From assembly GCA_023525715.1 (NCBI GenBank), contig CM042010.1:87929884-87993883 (forward strand): a stretch of DNA of 64,000 bases. The letters are read 5' to 3'. Positions 10,331 through 21,222 of this stretch are shown one piece after another. The notes under the pieces were generated by a model, which worked only from the letters and a program-made list of their open reading frames with translations, was not told where the DNA came from and made no database searches. This DNA comes from Cichorium intybus. Taxonomy: Eukaryota; Streptophyta; Magnoliopsida; Asterales; Asteraceae. Each line of letters opens with the position of its first letter. Position 1 is the first letter of the stretch. The position numbers and the translations under genes were made by a program.

Positions 10331-10558
10331 ATGCATGGTTATTCACACCCGGTTTGTGATCCTCGACATCCCAGTCACAAACGGTGGGACATATCCGAGA
10401 TTAAACATGCTATTGAAAAGTTCAATAAATCTCAAAAGAAACTAGGAATTCCATTTATAATAAGATTATTTTTTCTACGGTGGAATTGGCTGAATCGTCA
10501 TTCGCCTACCTTTATAAAATTTGCAAATAGACTACGACATCCCTATTCTAGTTTGTAA
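10331..10558 (+). CDS. Leader ORF of Copia A-1, unknown function
   Basis: This small ORF of 75 codons starts at an ATG just after the second hairpin and ends about 90 bp before gag. Its first 36 or so residues (MHGYSHPVCDPRHPSHKRW...) recur in A-2 (20023-20250) and in the much older copy A-3 (52702-52920). The rest of the frame is diverged in A-3. I do not recognise a domain. It could be a short leader peptide or the old N-terminal part of the element's coding region. Survival of this stretch in a copy whose gag is unreadable is the main reason to list it. Confidence 0.4.
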   Translation: MHGYSHPVCDPRHPSHKRWDISEIKHAIEKFNKSQKKLGIPFIIRLFFLRWNWLNRHSPTFIKFANRLRHPYSSL

Positions 10559-10645
10559 ATTGTTATAGTTGGATCCTAGCCTTATTTTATATTGAGTTAT
10601 TATAAGGACTGACAAGTATCTAATTAAACTTACCTTCTTTTATAG

Positions 10646-11530
10646 ATGTCTTCTGCTGATCAATCTGCTCCCCACTCAAACTCCAGTGTTACCTCAATCC
10701 TCTCATTATGTTACAAGGTTCAACTGAACGGGACAAACTACAATGACTGGATTACAAATATCAAGATGGCTCTGAGGTACGAGAACAAAGAGTATGTTCT
10801 CGAGACCGAGCTTGTCGATATTAACCCTGAAACTGCTACTCCCGAGGAAATTGCCTCGTACCAAAAACATTTTGATGATGCGACCAAATTGGCCTGCATC
10901 ATGATCGCCATAATGAACCCCGAATTGCAAAGGATATACGAAGACTACTGGCCCTTCGAGATGCATAAGGAGCTTGCGGAAAAGTTCCGCAAGCAAGAGC
11001 GCATCGAGAGGTGCGAGGTGGTCAAGGACTTCACGAACAGCAAAACTAAAGATGGAGAGTCCATCTGCACTCATGTGTAAAGAATGCAAGGTTACGTGGA
11101 GCGGCTTAGGAAGCTTGCGATGCCTGTAAACGAGGAGTTGGCCGTTGACATTGTGCTTAACTCCTTGCCAAGTTCGTATGACCAGTTCAGACTGGCTTAC
11201 CATTTGAACAACAATCAAGCTAACCTGACTGAATTGCATCGTATGCTTCGGACTGCTGAGGACGGAATGAAGGGTAAAAGTGTACCCTCGGTTAATCAGC
11301 CCATCTTAGCCATTAGAAGTGACAAAGGAAAGAAAAGGAAGGGCCCTCCTAAACAAAATTGGAGGGAAAAGGTTCAGGTCGGGTCGTCCAGCAATGGCTC
11401 GAGAACCAAGTCTTCCCACATTCCTTGTGTGGCCAACCCCAATGAAGCCGACTGTTTCTATTGCAAAGAGAAGGGCCATTGGAAGAGAAGCTGCCCCAAA
11501 TACTTGCAGGATGTCAAGATGGGAAAGTAA
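10646..11530 (+). pseudogene. gag: Copia A-1 gag, one in-frame stop
   Basis: The frame starts at an ATG in ATAGATGTCTTCTGC and encodes an N-terminal Copia Gag region. LNGTNYNDW near residue 28 is the usual start of the UBN2/retrotran_gag core, followed by NSLPSSYDQFRLAYH. A zinc knuckle CFYCKEKGHWKRSC lies near 11453-11494. A TAA at about 11078-11080 cuts it after 144 codons, and the next frame resumes directly (11084-11530). The same stop is in A-2, so it predates the duplication. Gag normally forms the cytoplasmic virus-like particle that packages the element RNA. This copy could make only the N-terminal third. Confidence 0.85.
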
Positions 11531-12065
11531 AGCCATCGACAGCAGGTATATACACTATCTCTAAAAACTCACCAACTTCTAATTCTTGGGTCCTTGATAC
11601 AGGATGTGGTTTTCACATTTGTTTTGATCTGCATGGCCTAAAGGAAAGCAGGGAGGAGGAGCACGGTAGGCTGAACCTAATCATGGACAATAGGAGATCG
11701 TCCCCTGTTACCAAGATCAGCGTTTATAGTTTAGTGCTTAGTAGTGATGTTAGCTTAGAGTTATTTAATTGTTGCTATTCGCCAGAAATAGCAAGAAACA
11801 TTATTTCATTTCACGCATTGTTCAGACAAGGATTTCAATTTTCTTTGGATAATAAAATTGGTTCGATTTCTGTTTTCAAAAATGGTATTTTGATTTTTAC
11901 TGTTTATCCTTGTGATGGTGTGTATGAAACTATTGAATGTGTTGACAATTTAGGACATAGTGTAAATTATATTGATTCTACTAGTGGTGTAGAAAAGGCA
12001 TGTCTGTGGCATAGTCGGCTCGGGCACATCAGCAAGAAACGCATCGCCCAACTCCAAAAGGATGG
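11531..12065 (+). pseudogene. pol: Copia A-1 protease and start of integrase region
   Basis: The frame shifts just before 11530; the downstream frame is open from 11461 to 12090. It contains the aspartic protease motif WVLDTGCGFHIC near 11585-11620 and ends with the GAG-pre-integrase signature LWHSRLGHISKKR near 12007-12045. It is cut at GATGG (12061-12065), the Gypsy target site. The frame change is shared with A-2. After the target site the frame runs a few codons into Gypsy LTR sequence. RT, RNase H and most of the integrase are missing in this copy. Confidence 0.85.
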
Positions 12066-12097
12066 TGTGACACCCCTCGCTAGGGTTTAATATTTAA
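12066..12097 (-). repeat. 32-bp remnant of the Gypsy LTR at the duplication breakpoint
   Basis: TGTGACACCCCTCGCTAGGG and the next 12 bases are identical to 21758-21789, the edge of the complete Gypsy LTR. The match stops abruptly and C-rich satellite begins. This marks the junction of the tandem duplication. Confidence 0.9.
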
Positions 12098-13170
12098 GTT
12101 TTTTGCCACCTACTCTCGCTCAATCCTACCCACCAGCACCCACTCCCGCTCAACCTCACCCACCCCACCCTACCCTACCCACCCCTGCCCACCAAAAAAA
12201 AATATTTTTTTACTACTCACTCCTGCTCCACCCCACCCACCATCTCCCACCCTACCCTACCCACGCCTCCCCTACCCTACCACACCCTCCTTGCCCACCA
12301 AAAAATTTTTAATTTTTTACCACCCAATTCCGCTCCACCCCACCCACCAGCACCCACCCTATCCTACCCACCCATCCCACCCTACCATACCCTACCCCGC
12401 CAACCAAAAGAAATAATTTGTTTACCATCCACACCCGCTCCACCCCACCAACCAGCACCCAACCTACCCTACCCACCTACCACCGCCCACCAAGAAAAAA
12501 TTAATTTGTTTACCACCTACTCCCGCTCCACCCTACCCTCCAGCACCCACCCTACCCTACTCACTGTACCCTACCCACCCACCCTACCCTACCCTACCCC
12601 ACCCCCGGCCCACCAAATTTTTTTTTATTTTTTTTTCACACTCCCGCTCCACCCCTCCCACGAGCACCCACCATACCTACCCACACCACCCCACCATACC
12701 CTACCCCGTCCAACAAAAAAAATAAAATTTTTAATATTTTTACCACCCACTCCCGCTCCACCCCACCCTAACCCTACCCACCCCATGTCACCTTACCCTA
12801 CCCCGCCCACCAAAAAAAATTAATTTTTTACCACTCAATGTCGCTCCGCCCCACCTACTAGCACCCACCCTACCCTACCCACCCACCCCACCTTACCCAC
12901 CTACCCCGCCCCACTACAAAAAAATTAATTTTTTTACCACCAACTCCCGCTCCACCCAACCCACCAGCACCCACCCTAACCTACCCACCCCCACCAATTT
13001 TTTTTTTCACTCACTCCCGCTCTACCCCACCAATCAGCACCCACCCAACTTACCCACCACACCCCCCGTACCCTACCCTTACTACCCCTATCCTTACCGT
13101 ACTATCACCCCGCCCACCAATTTTTTTTTAATGTTTTACCACTCACTCCCGATCCACCCACCCCACCATT
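12098..13170. repeat. Expanded C-rich minisatellite, about 11 units
   Basis: Units of about 70-130 bp each begin near CCACCCACTCCCGCTCC (starts near 12107, 12212, 12319, 12424, 12511, 12638, 12740, 12830, 12938, 13006 and 13137). Each runs through CCCTACCCTACC runs and ends in an A-rich then T-rich spacer. The minus strand is G-rich and contains GGGTAGGGTAGGGT tracts that could form G-quadruplexes. Proline/histidine-rich frames (12103-12312, 12506-12823) are by-products of the repeat. Confidence 0.85.
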
Positions 13171-13297
13171 CACATGTACATATTCGCAAGTGAATGATAG
13201 ACTTTTAATCATATATGAATAATAAGGTTTAATCACATGTGAATAGTTCAGTCATATGTGAATAACAATGTTTAATCGTATGTGATTAAATAAATAT
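13171..13297. repeat. Short CACATGTG-type segment left of the solo LTR
   Basis: CACATGTACATATTCG, TCACATGTGAATAG and ATCGTATGTGATTAAATAAATAT belong to the same repeat type as 5027-6753. The last five bases, AATAT, are the left target duplication of the solo LTR. Confidence 0.8.
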
Positions 13298-14705
13298 TGA
13301 TGAAAATAAAATAACTGATCACCACAAATAAAGGTTCGCACCGTTTACTGTGTGACAGAAATATATATTAAAGATAATATGCGAAATAAATAATAAGAGT
13401 TGCGGAATATAAATAAACTTGAAAGCTATAAATAATATAAATAACTGTATTTAAATGACATAAAGTGATAAATAATATAAATTACAGTAATTAAATGACT
13501 TAAAGCGATAAATAATGTAAATCACTATAATTAAAAGACATAGAACGATGAATAATATAAATAACTATAATTATATAAATATGTATATCAAGTAGGTTCA
13601 TCAAATGAATTGACTGAACTGGTTTGTAACTGAACTGATGAAACGACTGGTCTATCAAGTAGGTTCGTCAAATAAATTGACTGAACTGGCTTAGGGTTGG
13701 ACTGGGTCTTAATAGACTGTGTTCTAGGTGTTCTTGGTGTTCTTGGTGATCTTGGTGTTCTTGGTGTTCTTGGTGTTCTTCGAGTTCTTGGTGTTCTTGG
13801 TGTTGATCTTGGTGTTCTTGGTGTTCTTGGAGAGTGTTTGGAAGTTGGAAATAAGATGGTGGAAGTTGGAGAGGTTTTTGGGAGAGTTTTTTTTTATTTT
13901 TAAGTGTTGTTGTGAAAAAATGGTGTAAAAATGGTTATAAAGGGTGTAAAATAGGTTTTGGGTGGTTTTTGGATGATTTTCGGAAGTTTAGGGACCAAAA
14001 CTGTAATATTTTGGACTAAAACTCGCGGTTTTGTCGCCGGTTCGGGTTCGGGTCGAAAACGGGCCGTCTGTCGGGTTTATACGCGGGTTTCTTGTGAGTG
14101 TAAATGGTTTGGTTCGGAGCAGTTTCGGATCGGAGCTGGGGCGGGTAAGGTCCGCGAAGGGATGTGATGAGACTGGGTAGGAGGATGCGGGTACCGGATC
14201 GGGACGTCGGGTCGCGTGTTCGGGTCGATGCGCGGATCTTCCGTGAGAGCAAATGGATGGCGGGTCGGACGGGCGGTTCGGGTATCTGGATGCGGATTCG
14301 GATCTGGATCAAGGCGGATGGGCTGGACGCTTGGGCCAGATTCCTTCTTGGGTTGGACCGATGACTTGGGCTGGCCTGTTTATCTTTTTATTTAATTTTA
14401 ATTCATTTAAAATCCGAAATAAATTCAAATAAATTAGGAAAAATTATTTTTAATTTATAAAATTAATTAAGTCTAATAAAATAAATTATTTAGAAAATAT
14501 ATTTCCAAAAATTCATTTTAAATAGATTTAATTTAATTTTCTTTTATATTTTTCATTGTTTTGGCTTTAAAACTCTTTTTCTTATTTTTCTCGTTTTTAA
14601 TCTCGAATCCACGCAACTGGAAATAAACTGATAATATTTGTTAGATAATATAAAAACAATCCGTCTTATTTCAATGATGGTCACATACAAAAATATTTTT
14701 CAACA
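13298..14705 (-). repeat. Solo LTR of the SIRE-like element
   Basis: This 1408-bp LTR runs from TGATG to CAACA and is flanked on both sides by AATAT (13293-13297 and 14706-14710). No internal region is present. It sits in the same sequence context as the 5' LTR at 3626-5026, so it is the same insertion after duplication, later reduced to one LTR by recombination between its two LTRs. Confidence 0.93.
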
Positions 14706-15087
14706 AATATGATAGGAAATTTTATTTAAAAATAAAAACTTTGTTATGTACATATTTAAATATGAATAACATGTGAATAACTTAATTATATGTGAATAAC
14801 AAGGTTATAATCACATGTGAATAATAGGGTTTTATCACATGTAAATAGCTTAATCATATGTGATCAACAATGTTTAATCACATGTGATTAAATACATGTA
14901 ATTAAGAAATTTTATTTCAACATAAAAAATCATTATGTACATATTTGCATAGAAATAACATGTTTTAATCACATGTGAATAACAAGGTTTAATCACATGT
15001 GATTGAAGAAAAAACATATCACATGTGAACAAGATTTCAGAATCATATATGATTAAGCGCTTACTAACAAGGTTTAATCACATGTGA

Positions 15088-15357
15088 TTAAACAAATAAT
15101 ATATCACATGTGAACAAGATTTCAGAATCATATATGATTAAGCGTTTAATTGTACCTGAACAAGCCTGCAGCTCCTTAGACTTCGACATGATATAGAATA
15201 GGGGTGTGAGACTGGTTTTTTGAGTTTGGTGGCGTATTTTGAGGTCGGAGTGAGTGCAAGGACCACTGGTAGGCGGGGGATTTGGACGAAAGTTTATTTC
15301 AGCCATTTTGTCGAACACCTTAGGTGCATAAAGTGTGTCTCCATATGTGATCAACAA
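15088..15357 (-). other. Exon-like fragment of unknown origin (unit 3)
   Basis: This is the twin of 5417-5686, with the same open frame and CAG|GTACAA boundary on the minus strand. One residue near the second methionine differs (FYIMSKSKE against FSIMSKSKE). Confidence 0.4.
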
Positions 15358-15544
15358 TGTTTAATCACATGTGATTAAATACATATAATAAGAAAATTTA
15401 TTTAAACATAAAAAATCATTATGTATATATTTGTATATAAATAACATGTTTTAATCATATGTGAATAACAAGGTTTAATCACATGTGATTGAAAAAAAAC
15501 ATATCACATGTGAACAATATTTCAGAATCATATAAGCCACACAT

Positions 15545-15850
15545 TTTTATAATAGGTCCCCATCCACCCCCTTCCACCACAACCACCACTAAACTTCTAC
15601 GCCTCCACCACCTCCCCTATCCACCGCCAACCCATCTAACCCCACCCATTACCGCTCAACCTCACCAACCAGCACCCACCCCACCCTACCCTACCCTACC
15701 CCCCCCCCCCCCGCCCACCAAAAAAATTAATTTTTTTACCACCCACTCCCGCTCCACCCCACCTACCAGCACCCTTACCCTACAACCCCACCCCCGTCCA
15801 CCAAAAAAAATTTAATTTTTTTACCACCCACTCCCGATTCACCACATCCA
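15545..15850. repeat. C-rich minisatellite, short array (copy 2)
   Basis: This is the twin of 5885-6195, with a poly-C run at about 15699-15711. It differs slightly in poly-C length and unit detail. Confidence 0.8.
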
Positions 15851-16421
15851 CCAACACCCACATGTGAATAACTTAATTATATGTGAATAACAAGGTTATA
15901 ATCACATGTGAATAATAGGGTTTTATCACGTGTGAATAGCTTAATCATATGTGATCAACAATGTTTAATCACATGTGATTAAATACATATAATAAGAAAA
16001 TTTATTTAAACATAAAAAATCATTATGTACATATTTGCATATAAATAACATGTTTTAATCACATGTGAATAACAAGGTTTAATCACATGTGATTGAAGAA
16101 AAAACAAATTACATGTGAAAAAGATTTCAGAATCATATATGATTAAGCGCTTAATAACAATGTTTAATCACATGTGATTGAACAAAAAAACATATCATAT
16201 GTGAACAGATTTCAGAATCATATATGATTAAGGGCTTAATGGTACCTAAAAAAGCCTACATCTCCTTGGACTTCAACATGACAGAGAATAGGGGTGTGAG
16301 ACTGGTTTTTTGAGTTTGGTGGCGTATTTTGAGGTCGGAGTGAGTGAAAGGACCACTGATAGACGAGATTTGGACGAAAGTTTCTTTAAGCCATTTTGTC
16401 GAACACCTTGGGTGCATAAAG

Positions 16422-17202
16422 TGTTGGATTAGGTGTCTAAGCCATGACTAATAATTAGTATTTACCTAATTAATAGTAGCACAGTCCATTTGGGTTGCCC
16501 TCATGGCTGGAGGTTTGGTAGAAAATTCGGTAGAGAGAAAGATTGATTTATTATGGGATTAATAAATCAACAGGAATTAAATCTATCGTTTATTAATATA
16601 TTAAAGTGATAATATATTAATTAGAAACTATATTAATTAATTAGGAATTAATCAAGAATTAATTAGATTTAATTTGGGGATTAATTTAATTAATTAAAGG
16701 TGTAGGGACTGAAACTATAATTATTCAATAGTTGAGTAAGTGACAGTGTGACAGTGGCCAGTAGTTGGCGAAATTAAGGAATGATTATCCTTAATTTCGA
16801 AATTGATATTAAAGGATAAATAAGGAGTTTGAGTTATAATATAAAATGTTTATCTTATTTGAATTCAAATGAGTTTATCCTTTAGGCTTATCAACTAGTC
16901 ATCTGGAAAAGTATAAATAGGGGTCCCTAGGCACCATATGAATTTTGCCAATTTCATTATACTCTCTCTGTGGAATTTTCAATCCCCTCTCCTCCTAGCT
17001 TGGGTGTGACTTTCATTTGAGGCAGGATATTTTTGCTGCTCAGCTTCCAAGAAATTAAGGTTGGTTTTTTCTATTTTGATCTTTAGATTTTTTTTATTGG
17101 CCTCTAGGTTTTGTTATATGTTCAATTAGAAGAAAACATAGATCCTTATAGGTTGCATGTGAACTTAGGTTATTTAGTTCATGGTTTGCAGAAAACCTTT
17201 CA
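16422..17202 (+). repeat. 5' LTR of Copia A-2
   Basis: The LTR runs TGTTGGATTA...AACCTTTCA over 781 bp and carries the TATAAATA box at 16912-16919. It differs from the 3' LTR by scattered substitutions only. Confidence 0.95.
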
Positions 17203-17203
17203 G

Positions 17204-17215
17204 TGGTATCAGAGC
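17204..17215 (+). other. Primer binding site of Copia A-2
   Basis: TGGTATCAGAGC, complementary to initiator tRNA-Met, lies one base after the LTR. Confidence 0.92.
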
Positions 17216-18149
17216 CTGTTCTTGTTTTCTTGTTGGATAGTTATAACTGTTTAAGGTTTAAAGCTTATAAACCCTAATTTTTGTATGGATCGAAATCTTG
17301 GATTAGGGTTTTGGAAACCCTAATCCCCCCCTTATATTTTTCGAAAAAGGCTTTTTAGGGTTTTAGGTGGCTTTCTACTTTTGGTAACTTTAATTGTTTA
17401 ATTAAATGGATAACCTTAAACCCAAATTGTTTGAATTCGAAATTTAAGGGTTTAAGATAGGTTTAAAATTAATTTGATTAATTTGGTAATACCTATCTAC
17501 ATTTGAATTAATTTAATTAATTGTTAATTAAAAGATAATTCAAAGGATTTAATTAATTTTTTAAAATTTGCGAAAATTAAGGGTAAATACGAAAAATATT
17601 TTAAATGTTTAAAATATTAAGATTTAATTAATTTAATTAATTTTTAATTAAAAGATAATTAAAAGGATTTAATTAATTTCAAATTTGCGAAAAAATTAAA
17701 GATAAATCCGAGAAAAATATTTTAAATGTTTAAAATATTAAGATTTAATTATTTTAACTAATTGTTAATTAAAGGATAATTAAATCGAATTTTAAAGGTT
17801 TAATTTAATTTTAAATTTAATAGTTAAATTGGTAAAATTAAAAGATAAACCTGGAATATTTTAAAAGGTTTTAAAATACATCTTATATATGTTATTAATT
17901 GTTAATACTATATGTATAAGATAAAATTGGTCATTCAATTCAATAGTAGGCCTCATTCACGAAGCTGATCTATAAAGTGGGTATAAGGAGGCTGCCTATA
18001 AAATGACGGTCTAATAGGTGAACACTTGATATTGCCTCATTTATACATATATTTCAGGCAATATCGAGTGCTTAAACACGTGTTATTGGTTTAACATCAA
18101 GATAAAAGGTACTTATTCATTTTAATTACCAAAACACGGGAAAAATTGC
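17216..18149 (+). other. AT-rich leader of Copia A-2
   Basis: This is the twin of 7548-8480, without coding potential. The stem of 14-bp arms is kept at about 18022-18069. Confidence 0.6.
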
Positions 18150-19588
18150 TGTAGGAATAAGAAGGAGCTGAATTCAAGCTTTAAAATGAGAAAAAAGGAG
18201 TAAAAGACCCTTCGGGAAAGAAAGAGCTGAATAGAGCAAATATTGGGCGAAAAAACGAAGAAAGAAGTCCAGCAGGACCTAGATCGCGACCCGATCTACT
18301 GACGAATGAATGACTATTTGCTAACAAGAAGATCGCGAAAAATGGCTTCGAATCGCGTCCCTACGAAGATCGCGACCCGATCACCATGTGGATCGCGACC
18401 CGACCCACCAACTACAGTCCACTGATTCAGGGAAGTGGCCAACTGAGAAACGCACTTCGTTTCACATCGCGACCCGATCCCCTATAGGATCGCGACGCGA
18501 TCAGGGCTGGACAACACTATAAATAGAGGCCTTCTCTTGTTGTTTGAGACACACCTACACTCCTATAACTCCAGACCTGGAGAAATTCACTCTCTATACT
18601 CCTCATCTCAACCTCTCATATCAATGAAAGAAGCTTTGCTAGCGGATAGCCTCGAAGGATCAAGAAGCATCATAGCTTGGATATTCGGTTTGCTTACTTA
18701 TGTTTAGCTTTCTTAATTATTCCGTGTGTTGCATGTTCATGATTATGGAGTAATTTACTTGTGCTTTTACTTAGAATAGATGAAACTTATAATTTTGTTT
18801 TGATTGATATAAATTGGATATTGCATGTTTTATAATTTACTTTGCATGTTTATTTAACCAACTTATTTATATTGAGAATCTATCTTTGAAACTTATTACT
18901 GAGTTATTTTAGTTTAGATGACCATTCTTACTAAATTAACTTGTATCATAATATATATGAACTATATATATTTATGACTAGTGATTGACCAACTCCTAGG
19001 TTAAGTTACAAAGAAGGAATCTTATATGCATATGTCCCATCTGTATAAGTTGACCAAACTATACAACTAATTTTGATTTTCATGACCATTGATATAAAAA
19101 ACATGCATAGTACGAATAAATCGAATGATTATTTGGAATAGTTAATTATAGGACCAATGGAATTAATACCCTTTTAATCATAAAATTGGATTGTTGGACC
19201 AAGACATCCGATTAATTTAGAACTCGGTATTTAACTTGTTAATATCCATTGCACATTATTATCAATCAAAATATTATTATAAGAAGTAATCACCTCTGAG
19301 TAAAAGCATATTTGTTCAAACTTTCTGTTCAGTTTAACTTCAACCTTGTTGTTATTTGTTATCACCACCTTTTCACAATATCAATTACACAATTTCCCCA
19401 CTCTTATCTCTTTTATATTATTATAAATTATTAATTGATAAGTGATTTTCTTAAATTTAATCCATTTCCCTTGGGTTCGACCCGGATTTACCATTACTAT
19501 ATTATAACCGATTAGGTATACTTGCCTAGTTGCGTTGTTTTCATTCATGGTATTTCCCTGTTTATAAATTTAAAACTTATGCGAAGCA
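18150..19588 (+). repeat. Foreign solo LTR in the Copia A leader (copy 2)
   Basis: This is the twin of 8481-9896 and is 23 bp longer. The extra bases lie at about 18380, between two GATCGCGACCCGA repeats, so one copy has gained or lost a unit by slippage or recombination. ATTGC and ATTAC flank it. The TATA box is at 18518-18525. Confidence 0.6.
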
Positions 19589-19862
19589 ATTACAAAGATC
19601 ATATTTGAATCCTCAGTATTCCAAAAACTTGTGGTATTATTTTGGGGATATAAATATGTATGTTTGAAAACACATCAACACTCTCGCCCACCGCTCGCCT
19701 GATCAGTGGAGGGTCGTTAGCCGAACAGTTTTGATAGGACCACTTAATCGTTAAAAGTATAATGATCAAAGTACTAGAACCATTCACAAAAATTCCAATC
19801 TAGTTACTTTAGGAAAAATGTGAATTTGATGCTAACCCATGAAATTGCACATTGCAATTTAT

Positions 19863-19999
19863 GAAAACGTTGGTGGAGCGTGTGTGGTTAACCGACACAC
19901 CAATGGGGGTTCATAAAGAGTGGCAATGGGTGTCTCGGGTGTTATCATTGTTGATGGAGCGTGTGTGGTTTACCGGCACATCAATTTGAGATGATAATG
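19863..19999 (+). promoter_or_regulatory. Pair of conserved hairpins in the Copia A-2 leader
   Basis: This is the twin of 10171-10307. The first stem is TTGGTG with CACCAA, the second TTGATG with CATCAA. One core base differs from A-1 (ACCGACAC instead of ACCGGCAC in the first hairpin). Confidence 0.6.
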
Positions 20000-20022
20000 G
20001 ACCCCGAGAGTACTAAGCTAAT

Positions 20023-20250
20023 ATGCATGGTTATTCACACCCGGTTTGTGATCCTCGGCATCCCAGTCACAAACGGTGGGACATATCCGAGATTAAACAT
20101 GCTATTGAAAAGTTCAATAAATCTCAAAAGAAACTAGGAATTCCATTTATAATAAGATTATATTTTCTACGGTGGAATTGGCTGAATCGTCATTCGCCTA
20201 CCTTTGTAAAATTTGCAAATAGACCACGGCATCCCTATTCTAGTTTGTAA
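20023..20250 (+). CDS. Leader ORF of Copia A-2, unknown function
   Basis: This 75-codon frame differs from the A-1 version (10331-10558) at only a few residues (F/Y, I/V and L/P changes in the C-terminal half). The N-terminal 30 or so residues are identical. There is no recognisable domain, signal peptide or membrane segment. It lies between the hairpins and gag. Confidence 0.4.
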   Translation: MHGYSHPVCDPRHPSHKRWDISEIKHAIEKFNKSQKKLGIPFIIRLYFLRWNWLNRHSPTFVKFANRPRHPYSSL

Positions 20251-20337
20251 ATTGTTATAGTTGGATCCTAGCATTATTTTATATTGAGTTATTATAAGGA
20301 CCGACAAGTATCTAATTAAACTTACCTTCTTTTATAG

Positions 20338-21222
20338 ATGTCTTCTGCTGATCAATCTGCTCCCCACTCAAACTCCAGTGTTACCTCAATCCTCTCATTA
20401 TGTTCCAAGGTTCAACTGAACGGGACAAACTACAATGACTGGATTAGAAATATCAAGATGGCTCTGAGGTACGAGAACAAAGAGTATGTTCTCGAGACCG
20501 AGCTTGTCGATATTGACCCTGAAACTGCTACTCCCGAGGAAATTGCCTCGTACCAAAAACATTTTGATGATGCGACCAAATTGGCCTGCATCATGATCGC
20601 CACAATGAACCCCGAATTGCAAAGGATATACGAAGACTACTGGCCCTTCGAGATGCATAAGGAGCTTGCGGAAAAGTTCCGCAAGCAAGAGCGCATCGAG
20701 AGGTGCGAGGTGGTCAAGGACTTCACGAACAGCAAACCTAAAGATGGAGAGTCCATCTGCACTCATGTGTAAAGAATACAAGGTTACGTGGAGCGGCTTA
20801 GGAAGCTTTCGATGCCTGTAAACGAGGAGTTGGCCGTTGACATTGTGCTTAACTCCTTGCCAAGTTCGTATGACCAGTTCAGACTGGCTTACCATTTGAA
20901 CAACAATCAGGCTAACCTGACTGAATTGCATCGTATGCTTCGGACTGCTGAGGACCGAATGAAGGGTAAAAGTGTACCCTCGGTTAATCAGCCCGTCTTA
21001 GCCATTGGAAGTGGCAAAGGAAAGAAAAGGAAGGGCCCTCCTAAACAAAATTGGAGGGAAAAGGTTCAGGTCGGGTCGTCCAGCAATGGCTCGAGAACCA
21101 AGTCTTCCCACATTCCTTGTGTGGTCAACCCCAATGAAGCCGACTGTTTCTATTGCGAAGAGAAGGGCCATTGGAAGAGAAGCTGCCCCAAATACTTGCA
21201 GGATGTCAAGATGGGAAAGTAA
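20338..21222 (+). pseudogene. gag: Copia A-2 gag, one in-frame stop
   Basis: This is the twin of A-1 gag, with LNGTNYNDW near residue 28, NSLPSSYDQF, and a zinc knuckle CFYCEEKGHWKRSC near 21145-21186. The frame opens at ATG 20338, stops at TAA 20770-20772, and reopens at once (20788-21222). The same stop in both copies shows that A-2 was already damaged before the duplication. Confidence 0.85.

Larger units (their letters stand above)
6754..12065 (+). mobile_element. Copia family A, copy A-1: 5' half only
   Basis: This copy contains the 5' LTR, primer site, a long leader carrying a foreign solo LTR, a leader ORF, gag, protease and the start of the integrase region. It stops at the GATGG target site of the Gypsy element and is followed by only 32 bp of Gypsy LTR. 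It is therefore the truncated twin of A-2 (16422-40446), from which it is offset by about 9.67-9.69 kb throughout. TAAAG precedes the LTR, as in A-2. Confidence 0.9.
14706..16421. repeat. CACATGTG-rich AT repeat zone, copy 2
   Basis: This is the twin of 5027-6753. It includes two exon-like pieces (about 15160-15357 and 16250-16420) and the C-rich array. It ends with TAAAG (16417-16421), the left target duplication of Copia A-2. The right half of the interrupted zone continues after A-2 at 40447. Confidence 0.75.

Noticed and set aside
10706..11239. 177-codon minus-strand frame opposite Copia A gag (also 20398-20931)
   Set aside because: It is a shadow of gag; it spans the gag stop only because the complementary codon is not a stop, and it has no family similarity that I can see.
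12580..12610. Telomere-like CCCTACCCTACCCTA runs
   Set aside because: The repeat is the pentamer CCCTA/CCCAC within the C-rich minisatellite; the plant telomere unit CCCTAAA is not present in tandem.
12103..12823. Proline- and histidine-rich reading frames in the C-rich region
   Set aside because: They arise from the satellite composition, change frame with unit length, and have no domain or conserved start.
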